Shown here: piece by piece, positions 34,505-43,467 of the stretch | How the letters are laid out: the number at the start of each line of letters is the position of its first letter | How positions within the stretch are numbered: position 1 is the first letter of the stretch | From: Hyphomonas sp. L-53-1-40 | GTDB lineage: Bacteria; Pseudomonadota; Alphaproteobacteria; Caulobacterales; Hyphomonadaceae | NCBI RefSeq assembly: GCF_000682775.1 | Contig: NZ_AWFI01000017.1 | Coordinates: forward strand, 143,578-207,577 | Direction: 5' to 3' | Length of the DNA stretch: 64,000 nt | Made by a program: the position numbers and the translations under genes | Notes under the pieces: model-generated | Database searches by the model: none | Told to the model about the DNA's origin: nothing | The model's input: the letters and a program-made list of their open reading frames with translations, nothing else

Positions 34505-35758
34505 TTATTCGTCTATTGGAAGCTTTCCCTTGTTGGCCTCGACCCCTCGCAGGAAGGGTATAATCGAAAACGCCGTCAGAATGCCTGCTAACAGAAACGC
34601 CGCGCCTGGAAAGTGTAACGGTGTGCCGGGTTCGGTGAAATAGAACAGTGCGCCAGCCATGATCATGGGGCCGAATATCATGGCGAAGGAGTTCAGGCTG
34701 GCTGATGCTCCCTGCAATTCTCCCTGGGCGTTCTTGGGAGTGACAGTGGACATGAGGGAGTTCAAGGTCGGGCTGGCTACCCCGCCAAGTGCACCTAACG
34801 GGATGATCAGGAAAACGACCCAACCGAGCCCGGCAAACGCATAGGCGAACAAGGCGAGCGCATTGATGATAATCCCGTAGAGCGCCGTCCTTACTGCACC
34901 GAAGCGTTTCAGCGCGATTCCGATCAGCCCGGCCTGGACGACAGCGGCGCCGAGCCCCACCAAGCCAAGCGACAAGCCGATTTCCTTCGGGGACCAGTCA
35001 TATCGGATCTCGCCATGAATCGGCCAAGTCGATGGGTATACCGTGTGGGCGAGGAAAAACACGCCTGCCGAAACGAGAAACCAGGAAACATGCGGCAGTT
35101 TCGAGAAATGCTTTACGGCTCCGAACGGATTGGAACGGGACGGGGCAAACGGACGGCGGTGTTCTTTCTCCAGCGATTCCGGGAGGACAAAGAAGCCATA
35201 GCAGAAGTTCAACAAGGCCAGCGCCGCAGCAGCAAAGAAAGGCGCGCGTGGATCGAATTCACCCAGGATACCCCCCATGACCGGGCCAAAGATGAAACCA
35301 AAGCCGAAAGCGGCACCGACCATGCCAAAGGCTTTGCCGCGATTTTCCGGTTCAGTGACATCGGCAATGTAAGCATTGGCCGTGGAATAAGTTGCGCCGG
35401 AAATTCCCGAAAGGGCGCGCCCGAGGAAAAGCAACCAGATCGAATTTGCAAAACCCATAATCAGGAAATCGATTGAGAGCGTTGCGATCGAGGCGAGGAG
35501 TACGGGCCGGCGTCCAAACCGATCCGACAATGCCCCAAGCATCGGTCCGAACAGAAAGTTCATGAAGGCATATGTCGTGCCCAGCCCGCCTATATAGAGC
35601 GTGGCGCGTTCGGCTGAGATATTGCCAAGTTCCTGCACCAGAGTCGGTACGACAGGGATAATCAGGCCAAAAGCCAGCATGTCGATCGCAACCGTTATGA
35701 TCACGAACATGAAGGCGTTCTTGCCATGGCGCCGAGTGGCGGATGCGGAGTCAGTCAT
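34505..35758 (-). CDS. TCR/Tet-type MFS transporter
   Basis: This 417-residue major facilitator protein has about twelve helices. The early loop motif is GALSDRFGRRPVLLAS (motif A). NAYIADVTEPENRGKAFGMVGAAFGFGFIFGPVMGG is the signature region of TetA-type drug/proton antiporters, and NSLMSTVTPKNAQGELQGASASLNSFAMIFGPMIM is its counterpart in the second half. It would export a small toxic compound in exchange for protons. The family includes tetracycline pumps but most chromosomal members have unknown substrates, so resistance should not be assumed. No TetR-type repressor is adjacent. Confidence 0.9.
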   Translation of the reverse strand: MTDSASATRRHGKNAFMFVIITVAIDMLAFGLIIPVVPTLVQELGNISAERATLYIGGLGTTYAFMNFLFGPMLGALSDRFGRRPVLLASIATLSIDFLIMGFANSIWLLFLGRALSGISGATYSTANAYIADVTEPENRGKAFGMVGAAFGFGFIFGPVMGGILGEFDPRAPFFAAAALALLNFCYGFFVLPESLEKEHRRPFAPSRSNPFGAVKHFSKLPHVSWFLVSAGVFFLAHTVYPSTWPIHGEIRYDWSPKEIGLSLGLVGLGAAVVQAGLIGIALKRFGAVRTALYGIIINALALFAYAFAGLGWVVFLIIPLGALGGVASPTLNSLMSTVTPKNAQGELQGASASLNSFAMIFGPMIMAGALFYFTEPGTPLHFPGAAFLLAGILTAFSIIPFLRGVEANKGKLPIDE

Positions 35759-35873
35759 GCGCGCATCTGGCCGCAGCCGGGGGTCCGGTCAATGTGTTTA
35801 TGCCCATAATGACAGGGGTTTATCGCCGCGTGAGCTCTTGTCGCACCTGTTCGCCTGTGGCCCAGTCTTTCGC

Positions 35874-36509
35874 ATGACCGACTCTATTCCGATTACGCGG
35901 CGGAATGTATCGCCCGAGCGGGCCGACGGTATTCGGGCGCGTTTGCGCGGTGCCGAGACACTGACGGACCAGCCCGATGCTTCCCGAATTGCCGTTACTT
36001 CAGACGCGGCTAGTCTCTTTGCGCTGTTGTCGGACCCCGCCGTGCATACGCCGATCTACACGCTGCCGCGCCCCCTCACTGAGGCGAGCACCGTCGCGTT
36101 CATCCAACAGCACCTTGAAGAGCGCGAGGCGGGCACTGGCCTCCTGTTCGTCCGCGCAGCCGACGATGGGCGAGTCCTCGGATACAGCGACGTGCAGGTC
36201 TGGCCAGACTTGGCGGCGGGTGAGCTCGGCGGCGCGTTGCACCCGTCGCAGCACGCCAAGGGTCAGGGAACGTGCGGCGCCATTGCGAGCTTCAACTGGA
36301 TGTTTGAGGCGCTGGATCTCGATCTGCTGTGCGAGACGGCCAGCCTCGAAAACATCCCGACCCAGCGCATGCTCGATGGACTGGGTTTCGCTCGCATGGG
36401 GGAGATTGAGAGCGTACGACCAGACGGAACATCGCGTCGGTCCCTGGTCTGGGAGATGACTCGCGAGGACTGGCGCGCCCGGCATGGCGGTGGCCAAAAG
36501 CGCAGTTAA
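35874..36509 (+). CDS. GNAT family N-acetyltransferase
   Basis: This 211-residue protein has a GNAT fold of the RimJ/RimL-like type: SDPAVHTPIYTLPRPLTEASTVAFIQQHLEEREAG in the N-terminal half, YSDVQVWPDLAAGELGGALHPSQHAKGQGTCGAIASFNWMFE as the acetyl-CoA region, and the LCETASLENIPTQRMLDGLGFARMG motif that ends these domains. The target is unknown. ATG 35874 was preferred over the open frame upstream, which overlaps the MFS gene's start region. lemA begins 32 bases downstream. Confidence 0.82.
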   Translation: MTDSIPITRRNVSPERADGIRARLRGAETLTDQPDASRIAVTSDAASLFALLSDPAVHTPIYTLPRPLTEASTVAFIQQHLEEREAGTGLLFVRAADDGRVLGYSDVQVWPDLAAGELGGALHPSQHAKGQGTCGAIASFNWMFEALDLDLLCETASLENIPTQRMLDGLGFARMGEIESVRPDGTSRRSLVWEMTREDWRARHGGGQKRS

Positions 36510-36541
36510 GGATAAAGGAGACCAACTCGGAGGCCTTCGAC

Positions 36542-37105
36542 GTGCTGACCTATCTCTTACTCGGCTTCGTGGCCGTGCTGATCGTGACTGGGGTCCTGAT
36601 ATACAATCGGCTCGTCAGTCGATCACAGATGGCGGACAATGGCTGGTCGGATATTGATGTGCAGCTGAAACGACGCGCCAATCTGATTCCCCAACTCGTG
36701 ACCACGGTCAAAGGCTATGCCGCGCACGAGCGAGACCTCTTTGTAGAAGTTACGGAAAAGCGCGCGCAGGCTATGGCAGCGGGGGACGATCTCGCCAGTC
36801 GGGGTGCGGCAGAGAGCGCCCTGTCCCAACCAGTCGCGCGCCTGATGGCCATTGCCGAAGACTATCCGGACATGAAGGCCAGCGGCAACTTTCTCGAACT
36901 GCAGAGAGAATTGTCAGACACCGAGGACAAGATCGAAATGGCGCGCCGCTTCTACAATGGTGCCGTGCGCGAGTTGAACACGAGTGTTCAGAGTTTTCCG
37001 GCCAACCTGGTGGCCGGCCCGCTCGGGTTTCGGCAACGCGCCTATTTCGAAGTGGACATGGCCGATCGGGCATTGCCAGAGGTCGACATGGGAGGCGTTT
37101 CATGA
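36542..37105 (+). CDS. lemA: LemA family protein
   Basis: This 187-residue protein has one N-terminal transmembrane helix (LTYLLLGFVAVLIVTGVLIYNRLV) and a long helical bundle: QMADNGWSDIDVQLKRRANLIPQLVTTVKGYAAHE, AEDYPDMKASGNFLELQRELSDTEDKIEMARRFYNGAVRELN and the FPANLVAGPLGF turn. LemA proteins are inner-membrane helical proteins of unknown molecular function, often linked to proteases or envelope stress. CGGAGG eight bases before GTG 36542 supports the non-ATG start. Its stop overlaps the ATG of the DUF2207 gene, the usual LemA-DUF2207 pair. Confidence 0.93.
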   Translation: MLTYLLLGFVAVLIVTGVLIYNRLVSRSQMADNGWSDIDVQLKRRANLIPQLVTTVKGYAAHERDLFVEVTEKRAQAMAAGDDLASRGAAESALSQPVARLMAIAEDYPDMKASGNFLELQRELSDTEDKIEMARRFYNGAVRELNTSVQSFPANLVAGPLGFRQRAYFEVDMADRALPEVDMGGVS

Positions 37106-38817
37106 ACGTTCGCGCGTTGCTCCTGTCCTTGATGGGGTGCCTGTTCGTATTCAGTGCGGTGGCCGAAGAAAAGATCGACAGTTTCGATGTTTCGATCTCC
37201 GTGGAGACTGATGGCGACATCGAGGTGTCCGAGACAATTCAGGTCACCTCCGAGGGCACACGTATCCGGCGTGGTATCTTCCGCGACCTACCTCGATACT
37301 ATGCCGATGACGAAGGGCAGACGGGCGACAAGCTGCCATACCAATATGATGTCAGGCGCGTGACCCGAGATGGACGTCGCGAGCCTTACTCAGTCGAGCG
37401 GGATGGCAATGCCTTCCGTATCCGGATTGGCGATGCCGACGTGTTTCTGCAGCATGGAAGCCATACTTACGAAATCGAGTATGAGGTGAAGAACCAGATT
37501 CGCTATTTCGAAACCCATGACGAGCTCTTTTGGAATGTGACCGGCAATTACTGGCTATTCCCGATTGATCAGTCTGCAGTGCGCATTACCCTGCCAGAAG
37601 ACGCGCGTATCGTTTCGCAGGATGCGTATACCGGCGGGTTTGGCGATGTAGGCAGCGACTATGCCTACCGCCAAAGTGGTGGAGCGCATGTGTTCGAAGC
37701 CACGCGGGGATTTCTACCGGGGGAGGGGATGACCGTATCTCTCGGGCTGGAAAAGGGAGTGATCGAGCCTCTTTCCCTGTCGGACAAGGGTACGCTCTGG
37801 TGGTTCCGCTACGGGTCGCTTGGTTTGCTGATCGCCTCGTTTCTCGGCGTACTTGCCTTCCTGACGCGCAGCTTCCGCAAGGTCGGCGAGGACCCACCCA
37901 AGGATCCGGTCTTTGCGCGGTATGAGCCGCCGAAAGGTTTGTCCCCTGCCGCTGTGCACCACATCTACTATCGCGGTTTGCGCGGGCATGGCGCCCTGAT
38001 CTCCACACTTATCAGTATGGGCGCGAAAGGCCTCGTCGATATCGACGCGTCTGAAAAGAAGTCAACCGTTCTGACTCGAAAGTCCGGCGTGTCCGCGACC
38101 CTGTCAGCTGACGAGAAGCAGCTTGACGACGATCTGTTTGATGGCGCGGGGACACGCACGCTGGGCGGCAAGTATGATGCAAGCTTTACGACAGCATATT
38201 CCCTGTTCCGAAAGTCGATTTCCCGGAAATATGGGAAGGCGTACTTCCGCTGGAACCTCGGCTATACGTTGGGCGCTGTTGTGCTGACGATTGCCGGCAT
38301 TGCGCTGGCCGTTTCCCAAACCATCAACTGGTCATGGTGGCATATGGCCATCATCCTGGCGCTTGCGGCCATGAATGGACTCTTCATGTATCTGATGCCA
38401 GCGCCGACGCCCAAGGGGCAAAAGGTGCGAACAGAGATTGAAGGCTTCAAACTGTACATGGAGAAGGCTGAGAAGTTGCAGATGAATTCAGTGGAAGTCG
38501 GCAGCGATGCGCTACCTCCGATGAGCGTTGAACGCTACGAACGGTTCCTGCCTTATGCTGTGGCGCTCAATGTGGAAAAGCCGTGGACAGAGTATTTTGA
38601 GAAGACGCTGCCCACCGAGGCCGCCAACTATTCGCCGGCATGGGGACATTTCGGCAGTCGCTCTTTCGGCAGTGTCGGGGGCATGAATGATGCCATCATG
38701 TCGAGCATGAGCACGGGCGTCAGCAGCTCTCTGCCACAAAGCTCCAGCTCCTCGGGCAGCGGAGGTGGCGGCTTTTCTGGAGGCGGTGGCGGCGGCGGTG
38801 GCGGTGGCGGTTGGTAA
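37102..38817 (+). CDS. DUF2207 domain-containing membrane protein
   Basis: This 571-residue protein has a signal peptide (MNVRALLLSLMGCLFVFSAVAEE) and a ~210-residue periplasmic DUF2207 domain (SFDVSISVETDGDIEVSETIQV, RGIFRDLPRYYADDEG, YFETHDELFWNVTGNYWLFPI). A membrane helix lies near 230-250 and a cytoplasmic segment between. Two more helices follow near 390-432, then a cytoplasmic tail ending in a pure glycine run, GGGFSGGGGGGGGGGGW. The C-terminal Gly stretch and terminal Trp are typical of this family. It overlaps lemA by four bases. Function is unknown; the pair probably forms one membrane complex. Confidence 0.9.
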   Translation: MNVRALLLSLMGCLFVFSAVAEEKIDSFDVSISVETDGDIEVSETIQVTSEGTRIRRGIFRDLPRYYADDEGQTGDKLPYQYDVRRVTRDGRREPYSVERDGNAFRIRIGDADVFLQHGSHTYEIEYEVKNQIRYFETHDELFWNVTGNYWLFPIDQSAVRITLPEDARIVSQDAYTGGFGDVGSDYAYRQSGGAHVFEATRGFLPGEGMTVSLGLEKGVIEPLSLSDKGTLWWFRYGSLGLLIASFLGVLAFLTRSFRKVGEDPPKDPVFARYEPPKGLSPAAVHHIYYRGLRGHGALISTLISMGAKGLVDIDASEKKSTVLTRKSGVSATLSADEKQLDDDLFDGAGTRTLGGKYDASFTTAYSLFRKSISRKYGKAYFRWNLGYTLGAVVLTIAGIALAVSQTINWSWWHMAIILALAAMNGLFMYLMPAPTPKGQKVRTEIEGFKLYMEKAEKLQMNSVEVGSDALPPMSVERYERFLPYAVALNVEKPWTEYFEKTLPTEAANYSPAWGHFGSRSFGSVGGMNDAIMSSMSTGVSSSLPQSSSSSGSGGGGFSGGGGGGGGGGGW

Positions 38818-38820
38818 GCC

Positions 38821-40002
38821 CTAGCGGCTGAGTTCCTTCATGGCCTCGTCAAGACCATCCAGCGTAAGTTCAAACATGCGGTGGCCACCAATCAGTTCCC
38901 GGATCAGCTTGATGGAGCCAGTATATTCCCAAGCGCCTTCCTTGACCGGGTTCAACCAGACAAGGTTCGGATAGCGTTCAACAAAGCGCTGAATCCATAT
39001 GCCGCCAGCTTCCTCATTCCAATGCTCCACCGAGCCGCCGGAATAGGTGATCTCATACGGGCTCATCGTGGCGTCGCCAACGACGATGACCTTGTAGTCG
39101 CTTGGGTATTTGTTCAGGACGTCCCAAGTGGGAATGCGATTGTTCATACGGCGGCGATTGTCCTTCCACAGCCCTTCATAGGGGCAGTTGTGAAAGTAAT
39201 AATATTCAAGATTTTTGATCTCGGACCGAGCCGCCGAAAAGAGTTCTTCCATGATGCGGACATACGGGTCCATTGATCCGCCCACGTCGAGCAGCAGCAG
39301 GACCGATACCGTGTTGCGTTTTTCCGCGCGCATCTCGATGTCGAGATAGCCTTTGCGCGCAGTGTTGCGGATCGTCTGGTCAAGGTCGAGTTCATCCGGC
39401 GCGCCTTTGCGTGCCCATTTGCGCAGCCGCTTCATGGCGACCTTGATGTTCCGTGTGCCGAGTTCGACGGAATCATCGTAATTCTTGAATTCGCGCTTGT
39501 CCCACACCTTCACGGCGCGGCGGTGACGGGATTTCTCCTGGCCGATGCGGACGCCTTCCGGATTATAGCCATTGGCACCAAAGGGCGAAGTGCCGCCGGT
39601 GCCGATCCATTTATTGCCGCCCTCATGTCGCTTCTTCTGCTCGTCGAGACGCTTTTGCAGCGTTTCCATCAGTTTTTCGAAGCCGCCCATGGCTTCGATT
39701 TCGTCCATTTCTTCCTTGCTCAGGAACTTCTCGGACATTTTCCGCAGCCATTCCTCGGGAATATCTTCGACGTCCACTGCGTCAGCCAGACTGTCGAGCC
39801 CTTTGAAGGCATGGCCAAAGACTTTGTCGAATTTGTCGATATTGCGTTCGTCCTTCACCAGCGCAGCGCGGGAGAGGTAGTAGAAATCCTCCACATCCAT
39901 ATCGATGACCTGTTTGTCCATCGCCTCCATCAACAGAAGGTATTCCTTCAGGGTGACGGGCACTTTGGCTTCGCGCAGCTCATTGAAGAAGTTCAGGAAC
40001 AT
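38821..40002 (-). CDS. VWA domain (CoxE-like) protein
   Basis: This 393-residue cytoplasmic protein belongs to the CoxE-like group that works with MoxR AAA ATPases. The N-terminal half is helical (FFNELREAKVPVTLKEYLLLMEAMD, LSKEEMDEIEAMGGFEKLMETLQKRLDEQ). The C-terminal half is a von Willebrand A domain with the metal-site motif D239-x-G-x-S243 in LLLDVGGSMDPYVRIMEELFSAA and the later IVVGDATMSPYEITYSGGSVEHW. Such pairs act as chaperone-like machines that load metals or remodel target complexes. The MoxR gene (45006-45878) has the same orientation but lies 5 kb upstream of it. ATG 40002 is chosen over the open frame to 40062. Confidence 0.88.
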   Translation of the reverse strand: MFLNFFNELREAKVPVTLKEYLLLMEAMDKQVIDMDVEDFYYLSRAALVKDERNIDKFDKVFGHAFKGLDSLADAVDVEDIPEEWLRKMSEKFLSKEEMDEIEAMGGFEKLMETLQKRLDEQKKRHEGGNKWIGTGGTSPFGANGYNPEGVRIGQEKSRHRRAVKVWDKREFKNYDDSVELGTRNIKVAMKRLRKWARKGAPDELDLDQTIRNTARKGYLDIEMRAEKRNTVSVLLLLDVGGSMDPYVRIMEELFSAARSEIKNLEYYYFHNCPYEGLWKDNRRRMNNRIPTWDVLNKYPSDYKVIVVGDATMSPYEITYSGGSVEHWNEEAGGIWIQRFVERYPNLVWLNPVKEGAWEYTGSIKLIRELIGGHRMFELTLDGLDEAMKELSR

Positions 40003-40091
40003 GGGCGGGTCTCTTCGATTGGGTTGACCCTGAAGATAGCGTCGCGAAGCCCTCATGTCCAAGATGACGCTGGGAAAAGCAGATTGACGAC

Positions 40092-40139
40092 TTGACGGGA
40101 AACCATTTGGTTTCCTATAAAAGGAAACTGAAAGGTTTC
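40092..40139 (+). promoter_or_regulatory. ArsR promoter with operator inside the -35/-10 spacer
   Basis: TTGACG (40092-40097) and TATAAA (40116-40121) are separated by exactly 18 bp. Those 18 bp (40098-40115) are one perfect palindrome, GGAAACCA-TT-TGGTTTCC. A second, weaker copy with GAAAC at 40124-40128 and GTTTC at 40135-40139 covers the expected transcription start. A repressor bound here would block polymerase, so autoregulation by the ArsR-type gene is very likely. Confidence 0.75.
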
Positions 40140-40144
40140 ATAAT

Positions 40145-40459
40145 ATGTCTGACACAGATGTCTTCCGCGCCATTGCTGATCCAACCCGCCGACAGATCAT
40201 GTCGATGCTGGTGGACGGTGAATTGCGCGTCTCAGATATTGCCAGCCAGTTCGAGATGAGCCGGCCAGCGGTATCCAAACACCTTGCTCAACTGGAGTCG
40301 GCCGATCTCATCATGGTCGAGCGCCAAGGCAGGGAAGCGATCAATCGACTCAATCCGGAAGGACTGAAACCCGTTGCGGAATGGCTGACCTTCTTCAGTC
40401 AGTTCTGGGACGACAAGCTCGCCAAACTGAAACAGGCTGTGGAGGGATCCGATGACTGA
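40145..40459 (+). CDS. ArsR family (winged helix) transcriptional repressor
   Basis: This 104-residue regulator has a winged helix (IADPTRRQIMSMLVDGELRVSDIASQFEMSRPAVSKHLAQLESADLIMVERQGREAINRLN). It lacks the ELCVCDL-type cysteine motif of metal-sensing ArsR proteins and has instead a C-terminal helix with aromatic residues (WLTFFSQFWDDKLAKLK), the type found in front of AHSA1/SRPBCC genes. It is coupled to such a gene by an 8-base overlap. The promoter-embedded palindrome upstream is its likely operator. The inducer is unknown and may be bound by the SRPBCC partner. Confidence 0.93.
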   Translation: MSDTDVFRAIADPTRRQIMSMLVDGELRVSDIASQFEMSRPAVSKHLAQLESADLIMVERQGREAINRLNPEGLKPVAEWLTFFSQFWDDKLAKLKQAVEGSDD

Positions 40460-40874
40460 CGCCACACTTACAAAAACTATTTTTATCAACGCCGCGCCGG
40501 AGCGCGTCTGGACTTATCTCGTCGAGCCGGAGAAGCTCGCCCGCTGGTTCCATGAATCTGATAAATTGTTGGACGCAGGCCAGGACTACGCCCTGCTGCG
40601 AGAGAACAAGGGTAAGCCGGATCCGAAAATGTGCTGGGGACGGGTTCTCGTGTCCGAACCGCCGCACAGGCTGGTCTACACCTTTACGCACGCTTTTCTC
40701 GGTGGCCATGAAACGGAAGTGGCGTGGCAGCTGGAAGAGGCCTTCGGCGGCACGAAACTCACGCTTGTTCACTCCGGTTTTGAGGCCTTCACTGGCGACG
40801 TGTTCGATATGCTTACAAGCCATGACAAGGGTTGGGACCAACATTTTACCCGCCTGCGGGTGGTGGCTTCTTGA
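40452..40874 (+). CDS. SRPBCC (AHSA1-like) family protein
   Basis: This 140-residue protein has the helix-grip fold of the AHSA1/START-like group: TLTKTIFINAAPERVWTYLVEPEKLARWF at the start, a middle beta sheet (KMCWGRVLVSEPPHRLVYTFTHAF, ETEVAWQLEEAFGGTKLTLVHSGF) and the C-terminal helix GWDQHFTRLRVVAS that closes the hydrophobic cavity. Members bind small hydrophobic ligands or assist folding. The overlap with the upstream ArsR-type gene (bases 40452-40459) marks a classical two-gene module in which the repressor controls the SRPBCC protein. The ligand is unknown. Confidence 0.93.
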   Translation: MTDATLTKTIFINAAPERVWTYLVEPEKLARWFHESDKLLDAGQDYALLRENKGKPDPKMCWGRVLVSEPPHRLVYTFTHAFLGGHETEVAWQLEEAFGGTKLTLVHSGFEAFTGDVFDMLTSHDKGWDQHFTRLRVVAS

Positions 40875-40920
40875 GTGACGCACTCATGCTCGGTTCAGCT
40901 GGATTTGCTAATCAGTCCCC

Positions 40921-41673
40921 ATGAAAGCGATGATCGTAGTAGTCTTGATTGGCCTCACCTTGTTTGAGACGGGGCCCGCAAATGCGCTGGACGGCCAGTC
41001 TTGCGAGGGGGCCGAAGAGACAGCCTGCATGCTCGACGCGATATGGTCAGCTGCCTCTGTTCTGCCGTCAGACAAACAGACTCGGTTGGCGCGGCCCTTT
41101 CTGGAAGTCGTTTCCATGAGCCGTGATGTTGCGTTGAAACGCGCTTGGAGATCTCGACTCGCGGTGCCTGAGCCGCGCCAAACGACTGATACGCCTTATG
41201 CGACGGAGAAAGCCCGGATGGCGCTGGCCGAGGGCGACTGGGATGCTTTTCTCCGGGATGCCCGTTCTGGAGGGCGCCCCTTCAATATTGGCAGGCCCGA
41301 GATCATGGCCGCCGGTGCGCGTCTGGCTCCGAATGAGACGGTACGACGCCGCGTGATCGAGACAATGTACGAGCTGGCTGGGCCACGCCAGCGCGCGTCC
41401 GGGCTCGACCGGTCGTTCGAACAGGCAGACTTCGGATATGCGCTGGCTGAACTTGCCATGGAGGCCTGCGACTTGGCGGAGTTTGATCGCGCGGTCGCGC
41501 TGACGGCGGATCCGGACTCGCTGCGCTATGCGTTGTGGCGACATCGGATTACGGGAAATGCAGGTGTCCTGGCCAGTCGTATCCGGCGTGAGGCGGATGC
41601 AGATGACACCCACCATGTTCGTACCGCGCTGGAGGGCTATGGTGCCATCCTTCAGAGAGGTTATTGCGCCTAG
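40921..41673 (+). CDS. Hypothetical exported helical protein
   Basis: I do not recognise this 250-residue protein. It begins with a signal peptide (MKAMIVVVLIGLTLFETGPANALDG) and carries a few Cys residues that could form disulfides (SCEGAEETACMLD near the start). The rest is helical and repeat-like, with ARMALAEGDWDAFLRDA and LAELAMEACDLAEFDRAVALTA resembling degenerate tetratricopeptide or Sel1-type helices. A periplasmic scaffold role is possible but not shown. It follows the AHSA1 gene by 46 bases, and an MscS channel gene follows after 35 bases. Confidence 0.72.
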   Translation: MKAMIVVVLIGLTLFETGPANALDGQSCEGAEETACMLDAIWSAASVLPSDKQTRLARPFLEVVSMSRDVALKRAWRSRLAVPEPRQTTDTPYATEKARMALAEGDWDAFLRDARSGGRPFNIGRPEIMAAGARLAPNETVRRRVIETMYELAGPRQRASGLDRSFEQADFGYALAELAMEACDLAEFDRAVALTADPDSLRYALWRHRITGNAGVLASRIRREADADDTHHVRTALEGYGAILQRGYCA

Positions 41674-41708
41674 CGGGAACTCGAGGCTTGTCAGCGCGTT
41701 GAAAGCCC

Positions 41709-42614
41709 ATGGAATTTACTCCCATTGAGGATTTGAAGACTGAAGTCGAAAGCATGGCTTCCGCCTTCTTTAAAAGCCTGCCGAACCTGACCATTGCGTT
41801 GGCGATACTCGTCGTGACGCTGATCGCGGGTCGCGTCGTGCGGGCTATCGTATCCGCTGCCATGACGCGCGCTCATGTGCGCGACGCGCTAATCACGCTG
41901 GCACGAAATCTCATTTCCATTGCCGCGTGGATTGTCGGCGTCGCCATCGCGATGACGGTCATCTTTCCGTCTGTGTCTCCCTCCGACATTATTGCCGGCC
42001 TTGGATTGACCTCCGTGGCGATCGGCTTCGCGTTCAAGGATGTCTTCGAGAATTTTCTCGCTGGCGTCATTATCCTTGGCCGGGAAAAGCTGCGCATTGG
42101 CGACGTGATCGAGTGCGAGGACGTCTACGGTCGGGTAGAAAACATTCTCATCCGCGAAACTCATGTGCGAGAGACCGACGGCGAATTGGTGATCGTACCA
42201 AATTCCTATCTCTTCAAGAACCCGGTGAATATTGAGACAGATCGCGGGTTGAAACGTCAGGAACTGGTTGTTGGCGTCGATTACGACACCGATATGCGTC
42301 AGGCGAAAGCCGTCCTGCAAGAGGCGCTTGAGGCTTGCGAGACCGTAAAACAATCCGAGACCAAGGACGTGCAATGCGTCTCCTTCGGCGGCTCCTCAAT
42401 AGACTTCAAGCTGCTCTGGTGGTCCGGCAGCCGCCCGGCAGAGCAACGGGAAACTTATGATGAAGTCGCCTTTGCTGTGAAGGACGCACTGGATGAAGCT
42501 GGAATTACCATCCCGTTCCCGCAATCGACCCTGTCTTTCCGAGAAGAGTCTGTGCCGATCCCGTTGAGGACAATGCGAGACAAAAAACAGGTGACATCGA
42601 ACGAGGACAGCTGA
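41709..42614 (+). CDS. Small-conductance mechanosensitive channel (MscS family)
   Basis: This 301-residue protein has the MscS core: three N-terminal helices (the last, PSDIIAGLGLTSVAIGFAFKDVFENFLAGVIIL, is the pore-lining TM3 with its Gly/Ala packing), a beta domain (REKLRIGDVIECEDVYGRVENILIRETHV, VIVPNSYLFKNPV) and an alpha/beta C-terminal domain. The pore should release solutes during hypo-osmotic shock. It is the second MscS-type gene in the window, with 2354-3754 being the BON-containing one, and it lacks an extra periplasmic domain. It shares a strand with the hypothetical gene upstream and the DUF2270 gene 55 bases downstream. Confidence 0.94.
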   Translation: MEFTPIEDLKTEVESMASAFFKSLPNLTIALAILVVTLIAGRVVRAIVSAAMTRAHVRDALITLARNLISIAAWIVGVAIAMTVIFPSVSPSDIIAGLGLTSVAIGFAFKDVFENFLAGVIILGREKLRIGDVIECEDVYGRVENILIRETHVRETDGELVIVPNSYLFKNPVNIETDRGLKRQELVVGVDYDTDMRQAKAVLQEALEACETVKQSETKDVQCVSFGGSSIDFKLLWWSGSRPAEQRETYDEVAFAVKDALDEAGITIPFPQSTLSFREESVPIPLRTMRDKKQVTSNEDS

Positions 42615-42669
42615 GTCCGGGGCGCTTTGCCTCTTGGCGAGGCGGAGACTCCCGCCATAGAATGCCAAA

Positions 42670-43422
42670 ATGAGCGATATCGAATTCTCCGAAGATCCGG
42701 ACGGCGACCCGCCAGAAGCTATTGTTGGCAGCAAGGAGGTCGGCGCGTTGGCGCATCTCTATCGCGCCGAAGTCTATCGCTCGACCATTTGGCGACAACG
42801 TCTCGACCAGACCACCAATTGGGCCGTGATCTCCACCGGCATCGGTCTATCCGTCTCATTTGCCAGTGATCGTGCCTCGCCCTTTCCGATCGTACTCGTC
42901 GGCGCATTGTGCATCATGTTCCTGATACTCGAGGCGCGTCGCTACCGTTTCTTCTATGTGTGGCGCTTCCGGGCGCGTGTGCTTGAGATCGCGTTTTACG
43001 TACCGATGTTGCGCGGGGAAGGGGCTCGCATTCCGCTCGACCGGGGCACGGCGCTGTCGGATGATTACGAAAAGCCGCAATACCGAATATCAATGCCCCG
43101 CGCGATCGGGCGGCGTCTGCGCCGTAATTATGGCTGGATCTTCGCCATTCAGGGCGCAGCCTATTTCGCCAAAATCGCCATCCACCCCACGGATGTGCTG
43201 ACGCTCGGCGAGTTCGTGCGCCGTGCGCATATCGGACCTATTCCGGGACTTGTCTCAATCGTCTTCGGACTGGCCTTCCACGCGGCCTGGATGACGCTTG
43301 CATGGAAAACCTGGTTCGACGAACGTCAGGACAAGACCAAGATGGCCGACTTCCTGAAAAGCCGCGAAGACGTGAACCGCCGGGCAAAGGCCCAACCCCT
43401 CGGCGATATCACGCAGGACTAG
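42670..43422 (+). CDS. DUF2270 family membrane protein
   Basis: This 250-residue integral membrane protein matches DUF2270. It has ALAHLYRAEVYRSTIWRQRLDQTTNWAVISTGIGLSVSF at the front, VLVGALCIMFLILEARRYRFFYVWRFRARVLEIAFYVPMLRGEG in the middle and a C-terminal pair of helices (WIFAIQGAAYFAKIAIHP; LVSIVFGLAFHAAWMTLAW). Function is unknown. The last 58 bases reappear, 79 percent identical and in the same frame, right after the VOC gene at 44666-44723. This complete copy may be the incoming one and the downstream tail the relic of an older copy, or the reverse. Confidence 0.87.
   Translation: MSDIEFSEDPDGDPPEAIVGSKEVGALAHLYRAEVYRSTIWRQRLDQTTNWAVISTGIGLSVSFASDRASPFPIVLVGALCIMFLILEARRYRFFYVWRFRARVLEIAFYVPMLRGEGARIPLDRGTALSDDYEKPQYRISMPRAIGRRLRRNYGWIFAIQGAAYFAKIAIHPTDVLTLGEFVRRAHIGPIPGLVSIVFGLAFHAAWMTLAWKTWFDERQDKTKMADFLKSREDVNRRAKAQPLGDITQD
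43364..43421 (+). repeat. Direct repeat, copy 1 (3' end of DUF2270)
   Basis: This 58-bp segment, inside the end of the DUF2270 coding region, matches 44666-44723 at 46 of 58 positions without gaps at an offset of 1302 bases. Substitutions are spread over all codon positions, so the copies are not a recent duplication. The repeats flank exactly the WYL-VOC gene pair. Confidence 0.85.
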
Positions 43423-43467
43423 ATGCGTCGCTTTCTCGTCATGGGACGTCCCAGCCTAACATGCCGA

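Noticed and set aside
40872..40886. TGAGTG/CACTCA hairpin over the AHSA1 stop codon as a terminator
   Set aside because: Stem of six bases with a three-base loop and no T-run on either side; likely chance.
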